From: Streptomyces sp. NRRL S-646
Lineage (GTDB): Bacteria > Actinomycetota > Actinomycetes > Streptomycetales > Streptomycetaceae
DNA length: 64,000 nt
Direction: 5' to 3'
Assembly (NCBI RefSeq): GCF_000720765.1
Contig: NZ_JODC01000015.1
Location: 124,001 to 188,000 of the forward strand
The translations under genes and the position numbers were made by a program. Below the pieces are notes generated by a model. The model was not told the DNA's origin. It worked only from the letters and a program-made list of their open reading frames with translations, and did no database searches. This document shows, piece after piece, positions 29,027 through 38,330 of this stretch (position 1 is the stretch's first letter; every line of letters begins with the position of its first letter).

Positions 29027-29056
29027 GCTTGCCGCGTGCCGCCCCAGGCGGCAAGC
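29027..29056 (+). terminator. Hairpin between convergent genes
   Basis: An eight-base arm GCTTGCCG (29027-29034) pairs with CGGCAAGC (29049-29056) across a 14-base loop. It lies between the DUF1707 stop (28983) and the SGNH hydrolase stop (29077) and could act on both; the loop is long, so confidence is moderate. Confidence 0.5.
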
Positions 29057-29076
29057 CTGCCCGCAGGTTCCGCCGG

Positions 29077-30411
29077 TTACAGCTCCGCCGGTGCCGAGCC
29101 CTTCAATTCGTTCAGGTCGAAGGTCTGGGCCATCCTTGCGAAGCCCTTGTCCGTCGGGTGGAGATGGTCGCCCGAGTCGTAGTCGGAGCGGAGGCGGCGC
29201 GGGTTGTACGGGTCCCTCAGGGCCTTGTCGAAGTCGACGACCGCGTCGTAGACGCGGCCCGAGCGGATCTCCGCGTTGATCCGGTCCCGTACCGCCTCGC
29301 GGGCCGGGGTGTAGCCGCGGTGGCCCTGGAAGGGCATGAGGGTGGCGCCGATGACCTTGATGCCGTGGGAGTGGGCCTGGCGGACCAGGGTGCGCAGGCC
29401 GTCGAGGATCTTGTCCGGGTCGGCGAGGCGAGGGTTGCGCAGGATGTCGTTGACGCCGAGGTCGATGACGATGACCTTGACGTTCGTACGGGCGAGGGCG
29501 TCACGGGAGAAGCGGCCCAGGCCGCTCTGGTTGTCGGCGGGGCGGCCCAGGCCGTTGGCAAGGACCTGGTTGCCGCTGATGCCCTGGTTGACGACGCTGT
29601 AGCGGGGCAGGTCCTGGCCGGACCTGATGGCCGTGCGCAGCCGCTCCGAAAGGACGTCCGTCCAGCGGTGGTTGGCGTTCTGCGTGGACGTTATACCGTC
29701 GGTGAGGGAGTCGCCGAACGCGACGACGGTGCCGTCCGACTCGTTGCTCAGCACGTCCAGCGCGGTGAGGTAGCGCCAGAACGGCGTCTGCTCGGTGTAG
29801 CCGGTGCCGGTCACGTCCTCGGTGAGGTCGCCCTCGGCGACGTAGGAGATCTGACGTGCGTGCGGGTGGTAGGTGACCGGGCCGGAGGGGCTCGGGGAGT
29901 ACGTGGTGACCAGTACGTCGCTGCCCTCGGGGATCACGATGCGGACGGCGTCGCTCAGGACCTGCTGTCCGGCCGGGATGACGACCGTGGTGCTGCCGCC
30001 GAAGGTCAGCCGCCGCATGGTGTCCGCGGACGCCGCCGCGGTGTCGGAGGCGACGGCCACGGCGATCGAGGCGTGAGTGACGGTCAGCGCCGTCTGGCCG
30101 TAGAGGTTGGAGAGGGTGATACGGGCACTCGTACCGCCCACGCTCGTGTGCACGACGTTGCGGACCGAGCGACCCGCCATGCCGAACGTCTCGGTGCCGG
30201 GCTCGGCGCCGGCCGGGGAGGCCGACCAGGAGCCGACCCAGATGCCGGTCGAGGCGGGGGCGGCGGGGTTGCGCGGGGCGCCTCCCCTGCCGAGTGCGTT
30301 GGTGCTGGTGTTGCCGTCGTCGGCTGCGACCCCGACGTATATGGCGGTTGAAAGGCCCACGATCACGGCGATGATCGCGGAAAGCAGGGCATAACCGTGA
30401 CGCTTGGTCAT
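29077..30411 (-). CDS. Secreted SGNH/GDSL hydrolase
   Basis: A 444-residue exported esterase-type hydrolase. An N-terminal helix (YALLSAIIAVIVGLSTAIYVG) acts as signal anchor. A jelly-roll-like domain comes first (~55-200), then the SGNH domain with block I AFGDSLTDGI (nucleophile Ser in GDSL), the Gly of NQGISGNQ, the Asn of GVNDIL and the closing D-x-x-H in DHLHPTDKG. It is related to Streptomyces lipases/acetylhydrolases acting outside the cell. ATG 30411 is the start. It stands as one gene, convergent with DUF1707. Confidence 0.9.
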   Translation of the reverse strand: MTKRHGYALLSAIIAVIVGLSTAIYVGVAADDGNTSTNALGRGGAPRNPAAPASTGIWVGSWSASPAGAEPGTETFGMAGRSVRNVVHTSVGGTSARITLSNLYGQTALTVTHASIAVAVASDTAAASADTMRRLTFGGSTTVVIPAGQQVLSDAVRIVIPEGSDVLVTTYSPSPSGPVTYHPHARQISYVAEGDLTEDVTGTGYTEQTPFWRYLTALDVLSNESDGTVVAFGDSLTDGITSTQNANHRWTDVLSERLRTAIRSGQDLPRYSVVNQGISGNQVLANGLGRPADNQSGLGRFSRDALARTNVKVIVIDLGVNDILRNPRLADPDKILDGLRTLVRQAHSHGIKVIGATLMPFQGHRGYTPAREAVRDRINAEIRSGRVYDAVVDFDKALRDPYNPRRLRSDYDSGDHLHPTDKGFARMAQTFDLNELKGSAPAEL

Positions 30412-30597
30412 GCGGTGCGGGTCTCCTCGGGCAAGTGGAGCCCGAGGCTCCGAAGTGATCACCCCATGATGCGGCATGGGGTGAGGGGTGGCCGAACAGG
30501 ACCCCCCTTTGGGCCACCGGAGTTCACGAAGAGCCTCCCCCTCCTTTCAGACGCCGGGAACTCTCGTTCCGTTCCAGTAGTCGGTCAGGAAGGGACA

Positions 30598-31938
30598 ATG
30601 TGTGCAGGGGATCACGAACGGGTGGAGTGTATGGAGCGCACGAATCCGGTTGAGAAGGGTGTCACCGCCCGCGCGATGACGACGTTCAGCGCCGCCGACG
30701 AGGAGAAGCAGCGCGGGGTGCGCCGCATGAAGCTCACCGCGGCCGGACTGCTGCTCTTCGTGGCGCTGGTGTACGTCCTCGCCAAGTGGGCGGACAACGC
30801 AGGGGCCGGACCCTGGGCGGGCTATGTCGCCGCGGCCTCCGAGGCGGGCATGGTGGGCGCGCTCGCCGACTGGTTCGCGGTCACCGCCCTCTTCCGGCAC
30901 CCGCTGGGTCTGCCGATCCCGCACACGGCGATCATCCCGACCAAGAAGGACCAGCTCGGGGTGTCCCTGGGCGAGTTCGTCGGCGAGAACTTCCTCTCCG
31001 AGGACGTCGTACGACAGCGGCTGCGCGCCGTCGGCATCGGCAGCCGGCTGGGCGCATGGCTCGCCGACCCCGAGCACGCGGACCGGGTGACGGCCGAGCT
31101 GTCGGCGGCGCTGCGGGGTGCGCTGACGGTGCTGCGCGACTCGGACGTGCAGGCGGTCGTCGGCGAGGCGATCACGCGGCGCGCGGACGCCCAGGAGATC
31201 GCACCCGGCATCGGGAAGATGCTGGAGAAGGTCGTCGCGGACGGCGGCCACAAACGGGTCGTCGACCTGATCGTGACTCGGGCGCACGACTGGCTGGTCT
31301 GGCACGACACCGAGATCATGGAGGCCGTCCAGGGCGGCGCCCCCGGCTGGACCCCGCGCTTCGTCGACAAGAGGGTCGGCGAGCGCGTCTACAAGGAACT
31401 CCTCCGCTTCGTCACCGAGATGCGCGACATGCCCACCCACCCGGCGCGTGGGGCGCTGGACCGGTTCTTGACGGACTTCGCCTCCGACCTGCAGTCCGAC
31501 ACGGACACCCGGGCGCGCGTGGAGCGCCTCAAGGGCGAGGTGCTGGGCCGCGGCGAGGTGCAGGACCTGATCGCGTCCGCCTGGACCGCCGTACGGTCGA
31601 TGATCGTGTCGGCGGCGGAGGACGAGCGCAGCGAGCTGCGGCTGCGCGTGCGGGCCTCGCTGCTGTCGCTGGGCGCGCGGATGGCCGTGGAACCCAAGCT
31701 GCAGGCGAAGGTCGACGGCTGGGTGGAGGGCGCGGCGGTGTACGTGGTCACCACCTACCGCAAGGAGATCACCTCCCTGATCACCGACACGGTGGCCGGC
31801 TGGGACGCCGAGCACACCACCCGCAAGATCGAGGCCCACATCGGCCGTGACCTGCAGTTCATCCGGATCAACGGCACGGTGGTGGGCTCGCTGGCGGGGC
31901 TGTTGATCTACACGGTGACGCGGGCGCTGGGGGCGTAA
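30598..31938 (+). CDS. DUF445 family membrane protein
   Basis: A 446-residue DUF445 protein. A first helix ([17 protein letters not shown]) and a last one ([14 protein letters not shown]) bracket a long charged cytosolic part with the domain blocks [32 protein letters not shown] and [12 protein letters not shown]. Its role is unknown. The start is placed at ATG 30598 because AGGAAGGG is six bases away; ATG 30631 (436 residues) is a second possibility with GGTGGAG upstream. It is followed by a broken transporter gene. Confidence 0.85.
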   Translation: MCAGDHERVECMERTNPVEKGVTARAMTTFSAADEEKQRGVRRMKLTAAGLLLFVALVYVLAKWADNAGAGPWAGYVAAASEAGMVGALADWFAVTALFRHPLGLPIPHTAIIPTKKDQLGVSLGEFVGENFLSEDVVRQRLRAVGIGSRLGAWLADPEHADRVTAELSAALRGALTVLRDSDVQAVVGEAITRRADAQEIAPGIGKMLEKVVADGGHKRVVDLIVTRAHDWLVWHDTEIMEAVQGGAPGWTPRFVDKRVGERVYKELLRFVTEMRDMPTHPARGALDRFLTDFASDLQSDTDTRARVERLKGEVLGRGEVQDLIASAWTAVRSMIVSAAEDERSELRLRVRASLLSLGARMAVEPKLQAKVDGWVEGAAVYVVTTYRKEITSLITDTVAGWDAEHTTRKIEAHIGRDLQFIRINGTVVGSLAGLLIYTVTRALGA

Positions 31939-31991
31939 GGGGGCGGCGTACGGGCACCCGGCCGGGGTTCCGCTCAATGAGGAGGGAGCCC

Positions 31992-33543
31992 ATGACCACA
32001 GCGCAGGCCGCCACCGGCCGCACCGTGACCACCGACATCCCCGCCCGTCTCGACCGTCTCCCATGGTCGCGCTGGCACTGGACGATCGTCATCGGCCTCG
32101 GCACCGTCTGGATCCTCGACGGCCTGGAGGTCACGGTCGTCGGCAACATCGCGAGCCGGCTGTCCGAGTCCGGCAGCGGCCTGCCGATCTCCTCGGGCCA
32201 GGTCACCGGCATCGCGGCCGCCCTGTATGTGGCGGGAGCGTGTGCCGGTGCCCTGTTCTGGGGCCGGCTGACCGACAAGTGGGGCCGGAAGAAGCACGGG
32301 GGTCTGGGGGTGTCCCCCAGATAGCACAGCATGATCACCCTGGCCGTGTATCTCGCGGCCACCGCCCTGACCGCCGTCTCCTTCTCGAGCTGGTGGTTCT
32401 TCGCCTTCCGCTTCCTGACCGGATTCGGCATCGGCGGCGAGTACGCGGAGATCAACTCGGCGATCGACGAGCTCATCCCGGCGTTCTACCGCGGTCGCGT
32501 CGACCTGATCATCAACGGCAGCTTCTGGCTCGGCGCGGTGGGCGGCTCACTGCTGTCGATCGTCGCGCTGAACACCGACATCCTGCCGAAGAACGTGGGC
32601 TGGCGACTGACGTTCGCCCTCGGCGCGCTCCTGGCGTTCGTGATCCTTCTCGTACGACGCCACGTCCCGGAGAGCCCACGGTGGCTGCTGATCCACGGCA
32701 GGGACCGTGAGGCAGAAGAGATCGTGACATCGATCGAGGAACGGGTGGAGGCGGAGAAGGGACAGCCGCTGGAGCGCCCCGAGGGCGAGATCACGATCCA
32801 CCAGCGCCGCAGCGTGACCTTCGGGGAGATCGCCCGCACGCTGTTCTCCGACTACCGCCGGCGCTCGGTCCCTCGGCTTCTCGCTCTTCATCGGCCAGGC
32901 CTTCCTCTACAACGCGATCACCTTCGGCTTCGGCGCGATCCTGACGACTTTCTTCGACGTCCCGACCGGCGACACCGGCTACTACTTCGCGGTGATCGCG
33001 ATCGGCAACTTCTGCGGTCCGCTGCTGCTCGGCAAGCTCTTCGACACGGTCGGCCGCCGGGTGATGATCTCGTCGACGTACCTGATCTCGGGCCTGCTGC
33101 TGTTCGGCACGGCATGGCTGTTCGACCAGGGCTCGCTGAGCGCGGGCACGCTGACGGCCTGCTGGTGCGCGGTCCTGTTCTTCGCGTCGGCCGGCGCGTC
33201 CAGCGCCTACCTGACGGTCTCCGAGGTCTTCCCGATGGAGACCCGCGCGATGTCCATCGCCTTCCTCTACGCCCTCGGCACCGCGGCCGGCGGCATCAGC
33301 GGCCCGCTGCTGTTCGCCGACCTCACCGGCACGGGCAAGGTCGGCGACACGGTCCTCGCCTTCCAGATCGGCGCGGCCCTGATGTGCGCGGCGGGCCTGG
33401 TCGCGGCGTTCCTGGCGGTACGAGCGGAACGCCGCTCCCTGGAGGACATCGCGAAGCCGCTCACGGCGGCGGCATCGACGGTGACCGGGAAGGCCCGGTC
33501 GGCGAAGGAGGGGCGGGGGAGGTCGCGACCGGCCACGGCGTAG
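31992..33543 (+). pseudogene. Broken MFS transporter (sugar-porter-like)
   Basis: A 12-helix MFS gene with two lesions. From ATG 31992 the N-terminal part runs to [10 protein letters not shown], where a 36-bp stretch (32295-32330) carrying a dispersed G-run hairpin introduces an in-frame TAG at 32322, then resumes in the same frame at ATG 32331 (MITLAVYLAATA). A second lesion is an extra C at 32870-32872: translation continues as RSVPRLLA instead of the expected RSVLGFSLF, and the rest (MIAIGNFCGPLLLGKLF...) is in the +1 frame to the stop at 33543. The remaining sequence is still well conserved, so decay looks recent. Confidence 0.88.
32297..32320 (+). repeat. Dispersed G-run hairpin repeat, copy 3, inside the MFS gene
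   Basis: The copy reads CGGGGGTCTGGGGGTGTCCC then CCAG and is followed by CACAGCATGATC. It resembles the copies at 708-735 and 8775-8803. It disrupts the MFS gene at the conserved DKWGRKK loop and brings in a TAG stop. The extra length over a normal loop at this place is roughly 30 bp. Confidence 0.65.
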
Positions 33544-33594
33544 GACCGCGGCGTAGGGCCATGACCTGGGACGCCGAAGGGATACGGCCTGCGG

Positions 33595-35073
33595 TCACCG
33601 GGAGCCGCCCTGACGGACCCGGTCACGGCGCCGCAGGAACAGCAGCCCACCGGCGACGGCGGTGACCCCCGCGGCGGCTGCCCACCCGACGGCGTCCCCG
33701 GAACCGGTGGCCGCGAGGTCGCCGCCGGCCGGGGAGGCGGATGCGGAGGCCGACGCGGTGGCCGCCGTCCGGGGCAGCGAACCGGATCCGGCGTCGGAGG
33801 CCGAGGCCGACGGCGTGGGCGTGGGCGTGGCGGCAGTGGTCACCCCCTTGTCCCGGGTGAATGCCAGCGTCCCGAAGCCGAGTTGGTCGTACCCGCCGCT
33901 GTTGGGCCCGTAGTCCCCGCCGCCGCCCTCGGGCGCGGACTTGGCGGCGATCTGCGTGAGGTAGGTGGCGGACAGCCCGCGCCGCTTGGTGTAGTGGTTG
34001 GCGATCATGGCCCAGACCGGCCGCACCTGCGCAGGGTCGGCGGGGGCGACGTCGGTGGGCATCTGGATCCCCGGCCGATGGTCCAGTTGGGCGTAGGGCG
34101 TGTACGGCACGTTCCCGCCCAGGCTCCACTTGGCCACGTACTGGGCGCCCTTGAGGAACCGGTTGTCGTCGTAGCCGTACAGGTCGATGCCCTGGTTCCA
34201 GGCCATCTCGCAGATGGTGCCCATCAGGCCGACGCCCAGCAGCGAGTGCCCCTGGTCGCGCCCGGCCTCCATCCACTGAGCGAGCCCGTCGTCCAGCACG
34301 AGCGGGATGGCGTGCTTGATCGAGCCCATGCCGACGCCGTGCTTGAAGTACTCGACGGCCTGCTCGACCTTGGCCTGGTCGTCGCAGAAGATGCCCGTGG
34401 CCAGCGCGCAGGCCATGTTGCTCAGGTCCCAGTTGGGCCAGTAGTGGGGGGCGGGAGTGCCGTTGTGGCGGACGAGGAAGTCCTCACTCGCCGAGTAGAA
34501 GACGTCGAGCAGCATCTTCTGGAATCTCTCGAGTTGGAAGTCCTTGTGGTCGCGGACGAGTTCGGCGGCGTTGGCGGCCTGGTAGCCCTGCAGCCCGGCG
34601 AGGAGCCACCGGTCGGCGTTGCCGAAGACCTTCGTCAGCTTCGCCGACCAGGCGTTGAGGATTGCGACGGCGGTGTCGGCGTGGGCGCTGTCGCCGCTGA
34701 CGTGGTAGCGCAGGGCGTTCTGGTACGCGGCGTGGATGTCGTTGTAGAGGATCCCGTAGTTCTGCTGCCACGTGCTGGGAGGGCGCACTTCCACGCCCCG
34801 GTACACGATGGTCTGCGGATTGGGCGTCCAGTCGCTCTGCGAATGCCGGTTGGCGGTCAGCTTCGCGTACCCGGCGGTGTAGGGGGAGGCGCCGGCCTTC
34901 ACTTTGGCGGCCATACGGGCGAGGTCGGCGCCGGTGTGGAGGAGCCCGGGATGCGCGAAGGCCCCGCCCGCGGCCACCGCGGGGGTGGCGACAGCGGCGA
35001 GGCCGACGGCTCCGGCTGCGGCGCCCGTGGCCTTGAGCATGGTGCGGCGGCTGATCTGTCGTGTCACGTGCAT
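33595..35073 (-). CDS. Tat-exported alginate-lyase-like protein with LAATG sortase signal
   Basis: A 492-residue exported protein. The N-terminus QISRRTMLKATGAAAGAVGLAAV is a twin-arginine signal. The ~50-400 region is an alginate-lyase-like (alpha/alpha toroid) domain, with SDWTPNPQTIV, PNWDLSNMACAL and GHSLLGVGLMGTICEMAWNQGIDLYGYDDNR. After a Ser/Ala/Pro linker the C-terminus carries LAATG, a membrane helix and RRRDRVRQ, the signal recognised by class E sortases of Streptomyces, so the enzyme is probably anchored to the wall after Tat export. The polysaccharide substrate is unknown. Confidence 0.87.
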   Translation of the reverse strand: MHVTRQISRRTMLKATGAAAGAVGLAAVATPAVAAGGAFAHPGLLHTGADLARMAAKVKAGASPYTAGYAKLTANRHSQSDWTPNPQTIVYRGVEVRPPSTWQQNYGILYNDIHAAYQNALRYHVSGDSAHADTAVAILNAWSAKLTKVFGNADRWLLAGLQGYQAANAAELVRDHKDFQLERFQKMLLDVFYSASEDFLVRHNGTPAPHYWPNWDLSNMACALATGIFCDDQAKVEQAVEYFKHGVGMGSIKHAIPLVLDDGLAQWMEAGRDQGHSLLGVGLMGTICEMAWNQGIDLYGYDDNRFLKGAQYVAKWSLGGNVPYTPYAQLDHRPGIQMPTDVAPADPAQVRPVWAMIANHYTKRRGLSATYLTQIAAKSAPEGGGGDYGPNSGGYDQLGFGTLAFTRDKGVTTAATPTPTPSASASDAGSGSLPRTAATASASASASPAGGDLAATGSGDAVGWAAAAGVTAVAGGLLFLRRRDRVRQGGSR

Positions 35074-35232
35074 GGCACGGAGACGCGGCGGGGCGGGGCC
35101 CGATAACGAAAACTGGACGGGCAGCCGTCGTACCGGGGCCGGGGCACGGCTTTGAGGGACGCGGGGAACTGCGCGACCAGCCACAACGGCGCCGCAGACA
35201 AAACACGCCCCATCCCGGCCCAACCTGCGGAG

Positions 35233-35976
35233 CTAAACGTGGCGAGTCGTCCGCCGAAGATGCTCCTCGACGAGGCCAAGGGTGGCCTCCGGCTGCTCGA
35301 TCTGCGGTAGATGCCCGGCCTTGGGGACGACCTCGAGCCGCCCGTTCCCGAAGGCGGCGGCGTACGCGGCCCCATACCCGGGCGTCACGATCCGGTCGCT
35401 CTCGCCCCACACCAGCAGCGCAGGCGTCTGCACACGCCCCAGCCGCCGCAGCAGCTTCGGATCGTGCATGTACGGCTCGCCTGCGAGCGCGCGCATGGTG
35501 GCCATGTTGGCCTGGCGGACGGCGAGTTGGTCAGCGGGCAGCGCGGCAGGGTCGATGTAGTAGCGGTCCGGGTCGTGCCAGGAGAGCTCCGCCGCCGCAC
35601 GGGGATCGAGGGCGAAGTAGTCCGCGATCGGCTCGGACTCGACGTACACACCGACCGCATCGATCAGCACCAGCCCGCTGATCCGCTGCCCGCTGTCCCG
35701 TACGGCCATCTCGGCCGCGATCCAGCCGCCGAGGGAGGAGCCGATGACCAGGACGTCGTGCAGGTCGCGGTCCTGGAGGAGGTGGAGGTAGGCGAGGGCG
35801 AGGTCGTCGACCCCGGTGCACCAGTCGGGGCGGGGAGTGCCGTCCCAGCCGGGGTGCACAGGGGCGAGGACGCGGGCGGCAGGGGACAGGTGCTGAGCGA
35901 TCCCTGCGACGGTGGCGGGGCCTCCGCCGCCGTGGAGGACAAGGACGGGACGGCCGGAGCTGTGATCTGTAGTCAT
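35233..35976 (-). CDS. Alpha/beta hydrolase
   Basis: A 247-residue alpha/beta hydrolase. The oxyanion-loop HGGGGP follows the first strand, the nucleophile elbow is GSSLGG with S80, the acid is in LVWGESDRIV, and the His in KAGHLPQIEQP. The family has many substrates (esters, epoxides, acyl compounds); none is indicated here. It is divergent from a MarR-type regulator with a palindromic promoter region between them, a typical arrangement in which the regulator controls the hydrolase. Confidence 0.9.
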   Translation of the reverse strand: MTTDHSSGRPVLVLHGGGGPATVAGIAQHLSPAARVLAPVHPGWDGTPRPDWCTGVDDLALAYLHLLQDRDLHDVLVIGSSLGGWIAAEMAVRDSGQRISGLVLIDAVGVYVESEPIADYFALDPRAAAELSWHDPDRYYIDPAALPADQLAVRQANMATMRALAGEPYMHDPKLLRRLGRVQTPALLVWGESDRIVTPGYGAAYAAAFGNGRLEVVPKAGHLPQIEQPEATLGLVEEHLRRTTRHV

Positions 35977-35998
35977 GCCCGCCAGACTAACTAAAGAT

Positions 35999-36010
35999 GC
36001 TTATATAAGC
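35999..36010. promoter_or_regulatory. Palindrome in the hydrolase/MarR divergent promoter
   Basis: GCTTATATAAGC is a perfect 12-bp palindrome in a short A/T-rich intergenic region of ~60 bp; the wider sequence (AACTAAAG...CTAGCTTAGTT) extends the symmetry with mismatches. MarR proteins bind such near-palindromes between divergent genes. Confidence 0.6.
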
Positions 36011-36038
36011 TAGCTTAGTTTTCAGCTAGACTCCCTCC

Positions 36039-36467
36039 ATGCACGCTGACCTGCAACTGCAACTCCTCGGCCGGGCGGTCAAACAAGCCCAGTACCGCCA
36101 ACACCGCGCCCTGGACAGCGCCTTGACGACGGTCGGCACCACCCTCGCCCAGTGGGACGCGCTCCGCGCGATCGCCCGCACGCCCGGCGCATCGGCACGC
36201 GAACTGGCCGCGGCCACCTTCCAGACCGAGCAGGCCTTCGGCACCCTGGTGGGCCGTCTGACCGCACAGGACCTGGTCGAGCGCCGCCCGGGACACGGCC
36301 GCCGCATCGAACACCACCTCACACCGGCAGGCGAACGGATCCTGAAGGCCGGACACAAGGTGGCCGACGAGGTGCTGGCCGAGGCCTTCGCGCCGCTGCC
36401 CGAGCCGGACCGGGCGACGCTGCTGGATCTGCTGCAACGCCTGAACGGAACGGCCGGTAACCCCTGA
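36039..36467 (+). CDS. MarR family transcriptional regulator
   Basis: A 142-residue winged-helix regulator of the MarR family. The recognition region is LAQWDALRAIARTPGASARELAAATFQTEQAFGTLVGRLTAQDLVERR, followed by the wing with GHGRRIEHHLTPAGERIL and a dimerisation helix at the end. It is divergent from the alpha/beta hydrolase gene and shares the short A/T-rich promoter with it; autorepression with a small-molecule ligand is the usual mode in this family and is inferred here. Confidence 0.9.
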   Translation: MHADLQLQLLGRAVKQAQYRQHRALDSALTTVGTTLAQWDALRAIARTPGASARELAAATFQTEQAFGTLVGRLTAQDLVERRPGHGRRIEHHLTPAGERILKAGHKVADEVLAEAFAPLPEPDRATLLDLLQRLNGTAGNP

Positions 36468-36605
36468 CCGAGCGGCGCTCCCGCCCGTTCAGTCGAATGA
36501 GTTGCCGAATGAGCTATCGTGCCTCTTCGATCTCCCTCGTTCTCTCTCGTTCGCGAATGGGAAGCACAGAAGGAGAGGTCGGAAGGGGACTCAGAAGGAG
36601 ACACG

Positions 36606-38129
36606 GTGTCCGATCTTGGGCGGCTCGTCGCCGGCCGGTATCTGCTGGTCGAGCGGGTGGGCAGCGGCGGCATGGGCACCGTGTGGCGTGCCGAGGACAA
36701 GCTGCTCGGCCGCCACGTCGCCGTGAAGAAGCTGCACATCCCGCCGCACCTGCACGACGACGAGGTCCGCACCCTCCACGAGCGCACCCGGCGCGAGGCC
36801 CGCAGCGCCGCCCGTATCACCCACCCCAACGTGATCGTGGTGCACGACGTCGTCGACGACGAGGGCCTGCCGTGCATCGTCATGGAGTACATCCCTTCGG
36901 CCACCCTGAGCGACGTCCTGAAGCGCCGGGGCGCGCTGCCGCCCCACGAGGCCGCCCGGATCGGCCGCGCCATGGCCGCCGCGCTGCGCGCCGCCCACAA
37001 CGCCGGAGTCCTGCACCGGGACGTCAAACCCGCCAACGTCCTGCTCGCCGACGACGGCCGGATCGTCCTCACCGACTTCGGGATCGCCATGGAGTCGGGC
37101 ACGTCCTCGCTCACCAAGTCCGGCGAACTGATCGGCTCCATCCGCTACCTGGCACCCGAGCGCCTCAGAGCCTCGAGCACCGGTCCCGGCCCCGCCGCCG
37201 ACCTGTGGGCCCTGGGCGCGACGCTCTACCAGGTGGTCGAGGGCCGCCACCCGTTCCAGCGCGCCACCCCCATCGAAACCGCGTACGCCATTGCAACCGA
37301 TGCGTACGAGCCCCTGCGCCACGCCGGCGGCCTGGCCCCGGTGATCGAGGGCCTGCTCCTCAAGGAGCCGGAACAGCGCATGGACGTGCACGAGGTCGAA
37401 CGCCGCCTCGGCGACGTGACGGCCACCCGAACCTCTCCCCTCGATCCCCCCACGCGCCCGGAACCCGTCGGCACCGTCGAGGCTCCCGGGCGAAAGGGAG
37501 GCGGCAACCGCCGTCGTACGGCGCTGCTGGCGGTCTCGGCGGTGGTGCTCGCCGCCTGTGCGGCAGGCGGCGCCACGTGGTGGCTGAAGGGTGGCGCGGA
37601 TGCACAGGGCAGCCACGCCTCCCGGACGACCGGCTCGACCGCGTCTCCGTCTCCGAGCACGAGCCCCACAGTCCCGGCCGTGCCCACCGGCTACCACCTG
37701 GTGAAGGCGGACACCGGCATCTCCGTTCCCGTACGGGACGGCTGGACCCGTAAGACGCTGCCGGGCGGCGAGATCGGCTACATAGACGAGTCCGGCCTGG
37801 TGGGCCTGAGGGTCAACGTCGTCCAGTTCGCGGGCACCGACCCCGTGCAGCACTGGAGCGAGACGGAAGAGGACCAGACCCGTCGGGACAACCCCGGCTA
37901 CGAACGCGTGCGGATGACCAAGACCACGTTCCGCGGACAGCCCGCGGGCTACTGGGAGTTCACCTTCGACGGCAGGGCCCGTAAGTTCCGCGCGGCGGAA
38001 CTGGCGTTCGCCAGTGCCGACGGTACGCAGTACGTGATCTACCTCTCCGCTCCGAATGCCCAATGGGGCGAGTACCGGCCGGTGTTCGACATCGCGGCCA
38101 ACGGGGTCCGGCTGAGTTCGACTTCGTAG
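36606..38129 (+). CDS. Membrane Ser/Thr protein kinase with extracellular domain
   Basis: A 507-residue Hanks-type kinase. The glycine loop is GSGGMG (~19-24), the ATP Lys is in VAVKK (K41), the catalytic loop HRDVKPAN holds D139, and DFG is at 157-159. A membrane helix lies at ~275-292 after a Pro-rich juxtamembrane region, and the last ~190 residues are an extracellular domain without PASTA repeats (it starts GYHLVKADTGISVPV). GTG 36606 follows GAAGGAGA. It could sense the wall or a ligand outside and phosphorylate proteins inside. It is immediately upstream of the convergent caspase gene. Confidence 0.92.
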   Translation: MSDLGRLVAGRYLLVERVGSGGMGTVWRAEDKLLGRHVAVKKLHIPPHLHDDEVRTLHERTRREARSAARITHPNVIVVHDVVDDEGLPCIVMEYIPSATLSDVLKRRGALPPHEAARIGRAMAAALRAAHNAGVLHRDVKPANVLLADDGRIVLTDFGIAMESGTSSLTKSGELIGSIRYLAPERLRASSTGPGPAADLWALGATLYQVVEGRHPFQRATPIETAYAIATDAYEPLRHAGGLAPVIEGLLLKEPEQRMDVHEVERRLGDVTATRTSPLDPPTRPEPVGTVEAPGRKGGGNRRRTALLAVSAVVLAACAAGGATWWLKGGADAQGSHASRTTGSTASPSPSTSPTVPAVPTGYHLVKADTGISVPVRDGWTRKTLPGGEIGYIDESGLVGLRVNVVQFAGTDPVQHWSETEEDQTRRDNPGYERVRMTKTTFRGQPAGYWEFTFDGRARKFRAAELAFASADGTQYVIYLSAPNAQWGEYRPVFDIAANGVRLSSTS

Positions 38130-38330
38130 TCCCACGGTGCCGGATTGCCGAACAGCAGGGAGGGCGCCAGGGGCGCCTGCTGGAGTTGTCTCTCTGGGTG
38201 GCGCCGCGCGAAGGCGATCCGCTTCTCCACGCTCGGCGCGATATGCCGGGAGCTGGGATACCAGCCGGGGGACCTGCTGAGCTTCCGCGATTCCTGACGG
38301 TCGGGCGGCGAGGTCCCCTCCGGCCCATCC

